A stretch of DNA of 64,000 nt from Anseranas semipalmata (GCA_013399115.1 VXAA01007177.1:210505-274504), one strand, 5' to 3'. Shown: positions 51,501-62,200, counted from the stretch's first letter. The notes: generated by a model from the letters alone, not told the origin. Made by a program: numbers and translations.

Positions 51501-54376
51501 TTTAAATTCACAGCCATTTACTTTTTAGAATAAAGAAATATTTGGTGTAGTTGGAAGCGTTGATAATTAACAAGAGAAAAATACAGCATGTAATTAGACT
51601 TGGAACTTCTTGATTTTTGTTCTCTGTGAGTGAACTTCTTCCTTTCTGATTCACCTTTGCTGTAACTTCTTTTCCTTTTCTTAAATTTGTAGAACATTTA
51701 TCTGTGATAACATGCTCTCTGAAGACCCAAAGCTAACTTCTTTGAGTTCTTGTGCTTCAAAATTAAATGTGCATTGGATAAAAGGTGAAAATAGTAGTTA
51801 GATCTACTCCAACTCTCCAGCTACTGTTAAGCTGGGAGGAAAAGAGCCATGGTAGTCCTAAGAACTATCGGTCTTACTGTTTCAGGCAGCAGGAGATGGC
51901 AAACCTCACTTGTTGCATCTTCTAAAGTAAGAGTGAAGTACATTGAGATTTTGTATAAAATTAAGAGGATCACAAACGATTTTTAGGGATATATAATAAA
52001 GTATGTTTTATTAATTTGCAGCTCTAAAAGAGAATCTGTATTTTGAAGCTGGCAAAATGATTGCAGTTTCTCTAGTTCACGGTGGCCCACCTCCTGGTTT
52101 CTTTTCCAAAGTATTGTTCAATTGTCTTGTCTATGGTCCAGAGAATGTGAAGCCAAATTTGGAAGATGTTGCTGATGTTGATGTAGCACAAACAATAAAA
52201 AAGGTAAATAAAACTAAATTTATTGGGAAATTCTTATTCAAGCCTATATTTAGAGATGAAGAACGGCTTATTAAATATAACTTTAGTTCAAATTAAAATG
52301 TTCCCCCTCTTCCCCCATAAAAATGTGTGTGTATACATGTATATGCATGTAGTAAACAAATTCCTAACTTTTATCTTCTGTTACAGATAAAATATTCAAC
52401 CAGTCTGTCTAGCCTACAGTCAACTGTACGCGAGTGCTATGATTTCCTTGCTGCTGCTGGATGTTTAAGACCTATAACAGCTTTGTGTGATAAGAATATG
52501 CTGGTGAATGACGTATTGATCCATCATGTAATCAAGAGAATTATTTCACCCTTAGAAAGGTTTGTTTTGTTCAGGGGTTTTCAAGGTTCCTGTATTTTTC
52601 CCTACTGGAATACAAACTAAAATGTTGCTAAAACTAAATTTCACATGTTCATGATTATTCTCCATTTAAATGAACGAAATGTTCTGTAATTTTCAGTGGA
52701 TTAAGTAGCAATTGTTGAGTAGTTTGTTAGTTTAACTGGAAGACTGAGATGATCACATCTGTTTAATTTCTGTCTTTAGTATTTGATATCTAGTCCATTT
52801 CACTACTTGGTCACATTTCTTTTTTTAACATTATGAAGAGGGGAGATTGTCATGCTACAGTGTACAACTGCCAAAGACTTTTGCACTACAAAATTTCCCT
52901 AACCTGTATTCAGTTTTAATTCAGAAATACTCAAATCTAGAGACTTAAATTCTAAACACTTCTGACATATTTTAAATGAGTTCTTAAAGTTCTAATTAGG
53001 GAGTCCGTGTGCCATTATGATGGTGATAATGTGCACAATTGGCCTACTTGAAATGTAAACATTGCATTGGTGTTCCTGTGTAGTGGTGACTTCAGCTAGG
53101 AGAGAAATTTGCAACTGTTGACTATATTTTGATTGGTCTCTGACCTTACTTGTAATCTAAATTCTTTATCTGCTCAGTAAAAAGGCATTGGATGTTTGTT
53201 ATTAACAAGTATCTTTGGATTTATACTGAACATTTATAGTGTTATCTTTGAATTTGAATCAACTGAATCTCTAAGACATATGAAACTAATTCTGAACGTG
53301 ATTTTTTTTAATAAATTAAACTTGAGAGTAATTGGAGGTAACTAACTACAGTTAGTTACTACTAGGGTTTCTGATGCATGCTTGGTCATTTTTCTTTTTC
53401 CTCTCTCCTTCTCCTAGCTTTAGGCAAGGTTTGAAAACTCTTGGTGTGCTAGAGAAAATGGAAATGCATCCAGTTGCATTCTCTAGCATATTTTGCCACA
53501 AACCTGAAAGACTTTCAGCAGAAACTCTCTGTGATCTATTTACAATCCATTGCTCATCAGATGTAAATGAAGTTGGAGGTGCTGATTTTTGGATGGGTTA
53601 TTTGCAAGATGTGGAAAGTAAGTAAACCCCTCTCCCCTTCCCTGTTCAAGGCATTTAATTGCTGCTATGAATATAGGGTTTGGTTTTCAGAGTTGCTGTA
53701 GTAAATCAAAGAAGGTTTTGAGTTAACTGTCAGTTACTAATTGTTCCCCCTCCCAACCTCTTCCTTACCAATTATAACTTCTGAAACTGTTGCCCAATTA
53801 TAATAAAACTTGAGAGCAGTAATAACAAAGAGTGGTGTAGAAAAAATATTTTAACCCCCCCTCTCTCTAGCTCTGCTGTGAACTTATTAGAGGGTAAGAA
53901 AAAAAAGGTGTCCTTTTCTTGCAGAAATGTTGTTTTTTATTGTCTAGTGACCTAAGATTTTTTAGAACTAACCTAAGTGAGTATTTTCTTGCTACAGTCT
54001 TTCTTCTTTGGCTATATAACTGCACATTCATCCAGCATATTAATCTGGGGTTCCCTGTTTTCACTTTTTCCCCTCTCACACTTAACATGCAGTATATGTT
54101 TTATGGGTAATAATGAATGATATAATCTAATTCTTTTTTTTAGGTGGTGAGTCTGTAGTGACATTGGAGGATATTCTGTTCTTCGTAACAGGTTCTTTTT
54201 CTATACCGCCTATCGGTTTTGATCCTGAACCTACTATTAAATTTTTGCATGTAAGTTATCCCATTGGAAACAGACTCCTTAATTGCTTAGAGCTCCCAAT
54301 AACAAGGACATATGAGAATTTTAAAAATAAAATGGAGTTCACCATCAGAAACACACTCAGAGTTGACAAAGAATGA
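39535..54376 (+). CDS. G2E3: G2E3, G2/M-phase specific E3 ubiquitin-protein ligase (14 coding exons, spliced)
   Basis: Joining 39535-39568, 41088-41185, 43181-43282, 43804-43928, 44933-45098, 45821-45927, 47124-47240, 48693-48817, 48927-49059, 51019-51329, 52022-52203, 52387-52559, 53418-53617 and 54144-54376 gives one open frame of 701 codons plus TGA. Every junction is GT-AG and phase-consistent. The human protein is about 706 residues, so this is full length. Residues 13-126 form an extended PHD module, 143-191 a PHD/RING-like finger, 232-284 a further Cys-rich finger, and about 370-701 the HECT domain, with Cys672 in the NCLELP context of the catalytic cysteine. In mammals G2E3 shuttles between nucleus and cytoplasm, is expressed in G2/M and is needed in early embryos. 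As I recall, its ligase activity was mapped to the N-terminal fingers rather than the HECT domain. The ATG has A at -3. Introns range from 109 bp (intron 9) to about 2 kb. Confidence 0.95.
41088..41185 (+). CDS. G2E3: G2E3 exon 3, start of the extended PHD finger
   Basis: Residues 12-44, beginning [19 protein letters not shown]. It supplies Cys13 and Cys16, then the HYYCL segment with His/Cys ligands. Acceptor TTTTAG, donor GTAAGT, ends in phase 0. Confidence 0.93.
41216..41246. repeat. Perfect 13-bp inverted repeat in G2E3 intron 3
   Basis: TTTATTTTACCTG (41216-41228), a five-A loop, then CAGGTAAAATAAA (41234-41246). It starts 31 bases into the intron. Confidence 0.95.
43181..43282 (+). CDS. 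G2E3: G2E3 exon 4
   Basis: Residues 45-78 ([15 protein letters not shown]... then [16 protein letters not shown]), the spacer within the extended PHD module that is near-identical to vertebrate G2E3. 102 bp, phase 0 at both ends. Acceptor CATAG, donor GTAAGA. Confidence 0.94.
43804..43928 (+). CDS. G2E3: G2E3 exon 5, Cys4-His-Cys part of the extended PHD
   Basis: Residues 79-120. Ligands run Cys80, Cys83, Cys92, Cys97, His102, Cys105 ([25 protein letters not shown]). Acceptor CCCAG, donor GTAAGT. Ends two bases into a codon. Confidence 0.95.
44933..45098 (+). CDS. G2E3: G2E3 exon 6, end of extended PHD and start of PHD/RING-like finger
   Basis: Residues 120-175. Cys123 and His126 close the first module. 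Cys143, Cys146, Cys163, Cys164, His170 and Cys173 ([22 protein letters not shown]) form the second. Donor GTAACA. Confidence 0.95.
45821..45927 (+). CDS. G2E3: G2E3 exon 7
   Basis: Residues 176-211, including [18 protein letters not shown] with Cys188 and Cys191 completing the second finger. A long pyrimidine tract precedes the ACACAG acceptor. Donor GTAAGT. Ends two bases into a Lys codon that exon 8 completes. Confidence 0.94.
47124..47240 (+). CDS. G2E3: G2E3 exon 8
   Basis: Residues 211-250, [17 protein letters not shown] then [18 protein letters not shown]. Cys232, Cys237 and Cys239 start the third zinc module. Acceptor AATAG, donor GTAAGA. Confidence 0.93.
48693..48817 (+). CDS. G2E3: G2E3 exon 9, third Cys/His module
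   Basis: Residues 250-292. Ligands run Cys257, Cys260, His266, Cys269, Cys281, Cys284 ([22 protein letters not shown]). Acceptor TTTTAG, donor GTAATA. The next intron is only 109 bp. Confidence 0.94.
48927..49059 (+). CDS. G2E3: G2E3 exon 10, linker before the HECT domain
   Basis: Residues 292-336, a less conserved linker ending [16 protein letters not shown] then QHNFLLQ, close to the human LLEESSPKLPRQSPG. Phase continuity with exon 11 requires the donor CA|GTGTGT at 49060. A better-looking donor GTAACT lies 4 bases downstream but would shift the frame. If the intron is retained, a TAG follows four codons later. Confidence 0.88.
49946..49998. repeat. (TG)n and (TA)n microsatellite in G2E3 intron 10
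   Basis: GATGTGTGTGTGTGTTTG and later TATATATATGTGTGTGTTT. Confidence 0.85.
51019..51329 (+). CDS. G2E3: G2E3 exon 11, entry into the HECT region
   Basis: Residues 336-440. It reads [16 protein letters not shown], then [16 protein letters not shown] and [17 protein letters not shown], which line up with human RRNVSTLLIEL, IWNSALDAFRNRNF and SSLFEGSLSKNLSLNSQ. The longest coding exon before the last. Acceptor TTGTAG, donor GTAATT. Confidence 0.92.
52022..52203 (+). CDS. G2E3: G2E3 exon 12, HECT N-lobe
   Basis: Residues 440-500, including [19 protein letters not shown] and FNCLVYGPE, strongly conserved HECT N-lobe segments. Acceptor TTGCAG, donor GTAAAT, ends in phase 0. Confidence 0.95.
52387..52559 (+). 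CDS. G2E3: G2E3 exon 13, HECT domain
   Basis: Residues 501-558, including [19 protein letters not shown] and [12 protein letters not shown]. Acceptor TTACAG, donor AG|GTTTGT (non-consensus at +4). The intron before it is only 183 bp. Confidence 0.93.
53418..53617 (+). CDS. G2E3: G2E3 exon 14, HECT domain
   Basis: Residues 558-625, including [18 protein letters not shown] and [15 protein letters not shown]. Relative to human it seems to carry a few extra residues ([10 protein letters not shown]) before the conserved YLQDVE. Acceptor CTCCTAG, donor GTAAGT. Confidence 0.94.
54144..54376 (+). CDS. G2E3: G2E3 exon 15, HECT C-lobe and stop codon
   Basis: Residues 625-701. It contains [16 protein letters not shown], the [18 protein letters not shown] stretch with Cys672 at the HECT catalytic position, and [11 protein letters not shown] at the C-terminus, then TGA at 54374-54376. 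Acceptor TTTTAG. The 3' UTR follows in the same exon. Confidence 0.95.
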
Positions 54377-55633
54377 ATATTTTTGCTACTAAACTGATTG
54401 TTGGCAACTTCAGTTTTCTGTTGGAGTGTCTGCTGGCAAGGTGCTGTTGTAATTTTGGATGGCATGCTCTCTGCCTTTTCCTATTTGTCCCCCGAAGACA
54501 TGCTAAAAGTAGTGATCTTGTAAAATGGAAAACTGTTTTCAAATGAAAATCTGATTTTTTTTTTTTTCTGTTGAATCATCTTCCTGGTTTGATGTTGGCT
54601 TTATGAGCCAGCAATCTCTTGCAGAAGTAATTAAAATAGGTTTGTTTGGTTTTTTTGATAACATTTCATGCATGTCTACAGCACACTGTAACATTCTAGC
54701 AATTTCATTTTTCAAGTATGTTGATTGTATTGCATACTTCAGCAACTTATTTATCAAAGTCAAATCAGGTGCTTTTTTAAAGATAACTGCTGTAGAGCTT
54801 TGTCTGAAGTAACTGTGATGCAGTTCTTCAGTTTGATGTTATTATTTCCAGTAATTTTTCTATATTGATGATTCACTTACATTTTGGTTCTTATGAACCT
54901 ATGAAAGTTAGGATACTTGAAGTCCGTAGATTATTGTGTTTAGTGCGTTACAATGCGATCAAAACTTGGAGAAGACCTAGGCAAAATAATAAGATGCAAA
55001 GAACAACATCTGGTTGAACTTGAGTTTCTGCTGTTAAACAAAATCTTTGGCATTTGCACACACTTCTGCATCCTACTGTTATATGGTAGTTTCTACTATT
55101 TTGGCTATATGTATAATTGAAAGCTTGAAGTAAATCTTAAATATGCAACTATAAGTGATCTTTCAAAGTTAAATATAAAAGTTTGACTTAATCATGTGAA
55201 ATTATAAATAATTCCTTATTAGAAGAGGGTGTTTCATTTTCTTGCATGGAAGTCAGTATTTTCAAATGAGTAGTCACTAAAACTATTTGTTGAATTACAG
55301 GCAGTCTACCATCAAACCTGTTGTCAGTGCCTGACAAGTTTTCTAGCTTTTAGTCTAAACTCTACCTGTTCAATTTTAGATGCATTTTGAGCAACTTAAC
55401 TGTGTAAAATGTTTTAATTCTGCAGTATTTGTATAAATAACATTAAGCCATAAAAGATAAGTAGTGAAATTCCTACATAGTAACACAATATTACTAGTAC
55501 TAAAGCTATGAAATTGAAAGAAAATTTTAAGTACAATTTTATTTTTAATGGGTGCAGGTCTCTTTTCTGAATTACTTTTTTCCCCTTAATATCAGCTTGG
55601 TCATTTACGCTGTGTCCCAAACACAGGTTATTC

Positions 55634-55682
55634 TGTATATGTATATAGATAGATATCTATCTGTATATATCTATATATATAT
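55634..55682. repeat. (TATC)n/(TA)n repeat in the G2E3 3' UTR
   Basis: Contains the perfect palindrome AGATAGATATCTATCT at 55647-55662, flanked by TA-rich arms that can also pair. Confidence 0.85.
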
Positions 55683-55735
55683 ATATTTTTTTTACATTTT
55701 TCAAAATACTGAAAAGTAACCTTAACTTTTTTATT

Positions 55736-55741
55736 AATAAA
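55736..55741 (+). terminator. Proximal AATAAA poly(A) signal, G2E3
   Basis: First AATAAA after the stop codon, 1.36 kb downstream, followed by a T/G-rich tract (GCTTGCTTTTAATTG and TTGCTTTTCTTTTG) typical of a cleavage region. Confidence 0.5.
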
Positions 55742-58700
55742 GCTTGCTTTTAATTGAAAATACAGGCAGGATTGCTTTTCTTTTGAATGTTTTGGCAAGA
55801 AAGTACACTTACAGTGTACTGTATAAATGTGGTGCTTTAAAAATAAATCCAAATTAATTTAGTTTCAGGTTCTGCTTTATGGTTCATCACACGTTTTCCT
55901 CATTAACAAATTGTGTTACTAAATGCTAAATATGCAGTAGCATACTGCAACTGAAGACCTGTAGAAATGGCAGTCACTAAATTTGGGACTGTGCTATAAG
56001 GTTAAAGACAAAGAGGCAGATGGGTATTTAAATTGCACAGGTCATTTAACAACATGCAGGTATTTGGAAACCTTTCTTAAATTGCTACAGCATCTCTTCG
56101 TTTCTTCTTGTTATAAAGATCTATCTCTATCATTGGATAACAAAAGCGTGTGTGCTGCTTATTTTTGCATTTTAAAGTCTTAAGTAAATTATTCCAAAGC
56201 TTAGATCAGGCATTTCTCATTGTTGTGTTTTTTTTAGCTATTTTGAAAGTAATCTCATCAGAAGTCCTTTCATTTGAATTTTAAGAGTATTTTAAATTAA
56301 CACAGGACTAGTGGTGCTTTTCTGGTTCTGAGCCAGAAGCATAATAAAATCCCTTTCAAAATGAAATTTAAGCTGCTAATAACCTCTTGGACAATATCAT
56401 TTGGCTTATTTATATACTAAGTATATTCTCATTCTCTTATGATCTATTATGCGATGTCTGCTGCGTTTTCATAGTTTTTGAATGCCATACTGCTGATAAC
56501 TTTTCATATTCTCACTTGCCTTCAGATTAATATGTTACCATTACAAGGAAGGCAGTCTGTTGCAAATTGATTTGCATAACAAGGAGTTGTGTTGTAAGAT
56601 TTTTTTAAAAAAAAATACAATGAGTCTCCTACGGGTAGAATATTATACTTTGAAAATGAGTGGTGTACTCAGTGCACTATTCTCTTGTCTAATTAGAGAT
56701 TAATGTCTTCCATGATATGTCATTTTTGTGGACTGGAAGTACAGAACTTGTAGCAAGTAGAGTGTAGATAATTTTGAAAGTCAGTTGTTGAGCTTTTGGT
56801 ACCTGCAGTGAGAAGGGAAATGGTATTGAACTTGGAACAAAATAAACTATTTTTTTGACCTTCAATGGAGGAAGAAATAATAAGGTCATGTGAACACTGG
56901 GCTTCAAAAAGTATGAGAAAAATAGGGTTCACACCTGTTATGGCTTGTCAGTTTTGACTTCAGCAGTTTATACATTTTATGTAAAGGTAGAACTAACCTA
57001 CTTGTCAGCTGTAAGAGAAATTCTGAGTTAACAATACACAATATTGTTAACAAAGTATATAATGCTATATCAAAACACGGAAATCACAAACTACTCCGGT
57101 CTTTAATATTGCTTGAAAACTTTTTCCTGATGCAGAACTTGTTTCCATTTTCTAATACTGATGCATACATTGAAGACAAGTTGTCTTCCATTTCTTGTAG
57201 GTTTAATTAGCTCTCTCTAAACATTCTAATATAATACTTGATATATTTAAATTGTATTCCTAAATGCTACTGTGGAGATGGATTTACTCTTTTCTGCTCA
57301 TTTATAGACACCAATCTTAAATTTACTCTTAACTTTATATTAAAAGGATGCCATTGAATAAGCTGACTTCCAATTCATGAAAACAAACAAAAAATCCCTT
57401 TGAAAACTTGGAAGAATTTCTTTAACTATAATGAACATCAAGTTTTTAATTGATATAGTAGGTCACTGAAGTGGAATGCTACCAGGTAATCTCTCTATTT
57501 TACGTAAATGTTAACCAGAGACACATTGGAAATCAGGCAAGTTGCTTACTTCAATTTCAGTATTTCTGCAACACGAGTAAATGTGTATGCATTAGCTGTT
57601 GCATATTCTATTCTTATAGAAATTTCATCCTTCGTAAGATTTGTCAGGGCCAAAAGAGAACTATTACAGTCCTCTTTGACTTTGTGTTTGGCCAAAGAAC
57701 TTCACTCAGTTTCTTCACCAACCCTCCTCTGGAATTTATGCATCAAATAAGCTATTTATTTTCTCGGGTGATCATTTTCTAGTAAGCAGTACGAGGTTAG
57801 TGTGAGTGTTTTTAGTATGGTCTTTTAAAGAAAGCGTATATAATTTCAAAAATACACTGAAGTATTTTAGATCTATGAAAACCAAGGGATAGGACCTTTC
57901 TAACTTGCCCTCGTCCATGTGAAGAATGCTTACTAGAACAAGCTGTTAGCATTTTTTTAACTGGTTTATGACAGAAATATACTCAAAATGAGGAAAAAAT
58001 TAGTATGTTTGTACTTGAAGTCAAAAGCATCATGTGCTGCAGCCCTGATACTTCTCATTAATATGTTCAATGTTGGAATTGGAAGACTTCAAAATTTTGG
58101 GAAGTAACATTGAGCAGAGTATTGAAGTCATTAATTCACAATCACATTCTGCATGTGCATTTTAAAAATAGTATTGGAAATTAATTCAAATAGAAGGAAA
58201 TGAAACTGGAGGCTACAAAATATGTTTTAAAGTTTATCTTGGTTTGTGGTAAAGCAGTTTAAAGCTCAAGCTTTACTGTTTTTACCTAAGGGATCTGTCA
58301 GTTGGATAAAAAGAAAATTGAAATGTAGTAACTTCTGATATGTCAATCTTAGTGTATACAGTAAATTGTTGTCAAAATATTAAGGTTTGTAAAAACAATG
58401 CAACCCTCTACTTTTGTATTGCATAAACAATGTTTTTAATTATGGTAATTAGAATGTTATGCAATGAAGTGTAATTGTGTAAATACTTTCAGCTCTAACT
58501 CAGCTGCATCATCAGTGTCTGAAATGTTGCAGCTTCAAGCACCATTATCTGTGACAGGTGTAGCATCAGTGTTGAAATACTCAACTGTGGGAGGTAACTG
58601 TCATGTATATGTTTAAAGTGCAATAAGGGGTTAAATTACTGTGTTAAATGTGATGTTCTTCACTGTTTTGCTTTTGTTTAATGGGTTTTAGCTCTAGAAG

Positions 58701-58895
58701 TGTTATCGCTATTTTCTGTATTGAGCCTCTGTTATACATCTTTGTATGCATCTATTGCACCTGTACCTGGATAGCGTTATGTCAAAGGCTGAGTTACGGC
58801 TGCGTGGGGCTATCTCCCCTGTAGGCTTTGCAATATCTAAAGACTGTATGTAAATAGCGTGTCCTATGCTGTGTAAGGCAGAGATACTTTTTCTA

Positions 58896-58901
58896 AATAA
58901 A
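58896..58901 (+). terminator. Distal AATAAA poly(A) signal candidate, G2E3
   Basis: AAATAAATT at the right edge of the G2E3/SCFD1 spacer, 319 bases before the SCFD1 ATG and just before GC content rises. It would mark the end of a long G2E3 transcript. Confidence 0.4.
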
Positions 58902-59126
58902 TTACTGAAAGCTGAAGCCTTTATTTGAAACACCGGCCCTTTTCAGGTGGTTAATTAAGTGCCTGCGGGCTGCTCGGGTTACGCTTATGCTATTTTCCAG
59001 GGAGCGTTTCAGTTGCTGCTTGTGCATGCGGAAACAGCCCAAGCCTGCTCCTGCTCGAAAAGCTTGGGCGTAAGGCTGAAGGGAAAGTGGAAAAAAGCAA
59101 GACCCCGTTGTGTGAAGCACCGCACC

Positions 59127-59202
59127 NNNNNNNNNNNNNNNNNNNNNNNNNNNNNNNNNNNNNNNNNNNNNNNNNNNNNNNNNNNNNNNNNNNNNNNNNN
59201 NN
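59127..59202. other. Assembly gap, 76 Ns
   Basis: A run of N falls in the middle of the SCFD1 CpG island, ending 17 bases before its ATG. This is a common failure point in GC-rich avian promoters. Confidence 0.99.
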
Positions 59203-59219
59203 GCTGGCGGCGGGGGAAA

Positions 59220-59250
59220 ATGGCGGCCGGGATCCGGGAGAAGCAGACGG
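59220..59250 (+). CDS. SCFD1: SCFD1 exon 1, coding part
   Basis: Encodes [10 protein letters not shown] plus one base, with donor GTGAGC at 59251. The upstream boundary lies in or before the gap. Confidence 0.9.
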
Positions 59251-62200
59251 GTGAGCGGCTTCCTGCGGTCTGCGGCGTTCGGCGCCGCCGCTGGCCCGGC
59301 CGGGGAGGGAGCGCGGTCAGCCTCACGCTGCAGCCGGGAGCTCCTCGGGTTCCTCCTTTCCTATACCCGCCGTGTCCCCGGCGGCTCCCTGGGGCGGGAT
59401 GGAGGCTTCCCAGCGCTGCCGGGGCATCCGCGCCCTCTCCCTCGGCTCTGCCGGCCGGCGACGAGGCGGCGGCCTTCTCCCTCCTCGTTCCCCGGCGGCC
59501 GCGGGGCCGGAGCAGCTGGGGAGCGGCGGCGGGGCCCTGGGGGTCTCTTGTCGAGGGGTCCTGGCACTGCCGGGGGCAGAGGGCCGTGCGGCGGCGGGGC
59601 GGCTGGGGAGCCCGGGCGGCCAGGGACGTGGCCGCAGGTGCTGCAGCGGTGTGGAAATCGGTCCCAGGAAGGGGCTTGCGCAGGTGCGGGAAGTGAGCTG
59701 TGGCCGTGGCGAGCGGGTTGTGCTTTCAGTCGTGTTCCATCTTCCTTTCTGACTGTGGTAAGGATCAACGGGAAACGTCCTCTAAAGGTGCAAGCATAAA
59801 GCTTCTGCTGTGATGCTCCTGTTAAGATAATACGGAGGCCTTGGAGTGTGTATTGACGCTCAGGAAATTAAGAATATGAGATTAACAGCTCCAACTAGTT
59901 ATGCAGGAGGTTTCTGTGGATAAAAGGCTTAGTTACTTTCATTTCTCTCTTGATGCTGCTTTGTGGAGCACTGAGCCATCTGTTTGAACATATTTCTAAA
60001 ACACGAAGCATGTCAGCTCTGTATTCATGTTTACTTCCCTTGCTAGCAGAAGTTTTTGTTAGTAGTTTGAGCTATAATCTTGTCATCTTCTTGACAACTG
60101 TCTTATCTTTCTGGTAGCATAGAGGATTCTGGGTGCGTTTATTTAACATGGAATCGTCTGCCTAAAAATCTCAGCCTGAGTCTCTCTGACCTTAAATGTA
60201 TACCAGTATTTTTTCATCTTTTCTGTACCATAATTATACTTTCTCTAATCTCATTCCTGTGGCCATTTGCCATTGATGGTGCTATATGATCTTCCTTTAC
60301 AATACTTTTCTCCTCTCTTACACCTTTCTGATTCTGAAAGCCCGTTGTCTTTGAGCCTTTATTCTTTTCTCTCATCTTGTTACTTGATTATTTCAGTCAA
60401 CGTTTATGTTGTCTTCCACTGGGGAGGTCACATGCAAGGAGGTAGATCAAACAACTTAAAGGTGTTCAGCAAGATGAAAAGATTTCCATCATTTAGTACC
60501 TGCACTACCGCGTGAGTGCACCATCTATTGTGCTTTGGTCCTGGCCCATAACCTGTCAGAGTGTATCATCGTGCAGCACAGTAAAAACCTGATCGTTGCC
60601 CCAGAGAGTAGTCGGCCTAAACATAAACACAATGCCAAACATAGAAAAGAAACTTAGAGACTTGCTGAATGTTTGTTATGATTGTCACAGCACATCAGTA
60701 GTCTGATCGCTGTCTTCTTTTTTAGAGAGCTGATGCCAAGTTTTCATTTAAATGGTGAACTCTACAGGGAAGTTGCTTCAAAGCCAGTAGTGCCAAAACG
60801 CATAACTGTAGCTTTGTACAAAATTGCTCATACAGCTTAGATACGGAAGATGCCTCTGGCAGCGAGGGAGTGAAGGCTTCAGGAACAGTCTGTAAGCAGC
60901 TTCTGGGATTGCTGCATGGTTTTAAAAAAAAGTATTAAGCAACGTGGAAGGCTCGTTCTGCCTGCAGAACAGGCAGCTTCAGGGGGGGAGCTGACAGCTG
61001 CCTCCCGGCGCCCTGGGAGGGCACCGAGAAGATGGAGCCGGGCTCCTTGTAGCAGGGCATGGCAGCAGGGTGAGCGACAGTGGGCGTGAATTGAAACAAG
61101 AGATGTCCGAACTGGATGTAAGGAAAACTATCACCACAAGTCAAGCACTGCCGCAGGTTGCACAGAGTGGCTATGCCATCTCCGTGCTTGGAGGTTTTCA
61201 AGACCTGACTGGGTGACACCCTGAGCAGCCTGGCCTTGCATCACAGCTGACCCTGCTAGAGGAGGAGGTTGGACTGGAGGTCTCCTGGGGTCCCTTCCAG
61301 CCTGAGCTGTCCTGCGATACCGTAAACCTCAGGGAACTGCCCTGCGTGCTCTTGCAAGGTTCATTCTGCATAAAAGTTTGAAGTTAACTATTTTTATTGC
61401 TCCTCATTTATGAGCAGAGTGAATCATAGAATCATAGAGTTGCAAGGGACCCATAAGGATCATCGAGTCCAACTCCTGGCACTGCACAGGTCTACCCAGA
61501 ATTTTAGACCATGTGACTAAGTGCACAGTCCAAACGCCTCTTAAATTCAGACAGGCTTGGTGCAGTGACTACTTCACTGGGGAGCCTGTTCCAGTGTGCA
61601 ACCACCCTCTCAGTGAAGAACCTCTTCCTAATGTCCAACCTAAACCTCCCCTGGGTCAGCAGGGGAGTGGTGTACATTGTTCTGATTTCTGAAAGTTTTT
61701 CCTCTTTGCAAAGGTTTATGATGATTTTATTTATGAATTAGAGAGAGCAGCCACTAACTTGTGTTGATGCAATTAGTTTTTTACTTCTAGTCAAAGATGG
61801 GACAACAGTACACAGTGTATCATTTAATCAGATAAATGAGGAAGGGCTTCTTACTTGGATGATTTGTAAGTTAGAGGTAGGTGAAGAAATCTGCTGTTTC
61901 GTGTGTTGAATGGGAAGTTAAATGGAAACACATTCCTGTTGCAGAGAGTTTTCCTATTGCAAATTAAGGATATTTTTGCACCCCTTAATGCAGCAATTTC
62001 TTCTTATGAGTGCTCAAAACAGGGTGTTCAAAACTGTGTCAGTTTTAGTCAGGCAAAAAGGTATTTGTGGCTTGTGTGTATAGTGTTGTTCTGGTCGAGT
62101 AGGAAAAACCAGAATGGGAATAAAGCAAACTAACTCCTACTGTGCAAAATGCACCCTTCAGGAAGATACTGAAACTGTTTTTAAGGCAACAGTGATAGAA

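Larger units (their letters stand above)
54377..58920 (+). other. G2E3: Probable G2E3 3' UTR with several poly(A) signals
   Basis: No coding exon was found between the G2E3 stop and the SCFD1 CpG island. AATAAA hexamers occur at 55736-55741, 55842-55847, 56343-56348, 56841-56846 and 58896-58901. The first gives a 3' UTR of about 1.4 kb and is followed by a T/G-rich stretch. The last would extend it to about 4.5 kb, ending close to SCFD1. Four UGUANAUA matches lie inside. Which site is used cannot be told from sequence. Confidence 0.55.
58960..59750 (+). promoter_or_regulatory. SCFD1: CpG island promoter of SCFD1, interrupted by an assembly gap
   Basis: GC- and CpG-rich sequence surrounds the SCFD1 start codon at 59220. 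The part immediately upstream is missing (76 Ns), so the transcription start and 5' UTR are largely hidden. The large open frames on both strands here are high-GC artefacts. Confidence 0.8.

Noticed and set aside
58959..59799. Open frames of 245, 182, 135 and 126 codons around SCFD1 exon 1
   Set aside because: GC-driven chance frames, one of which is bridged by the N gap. Only the ten codons from 59220 to the GTGAGC donor match SCFD1.
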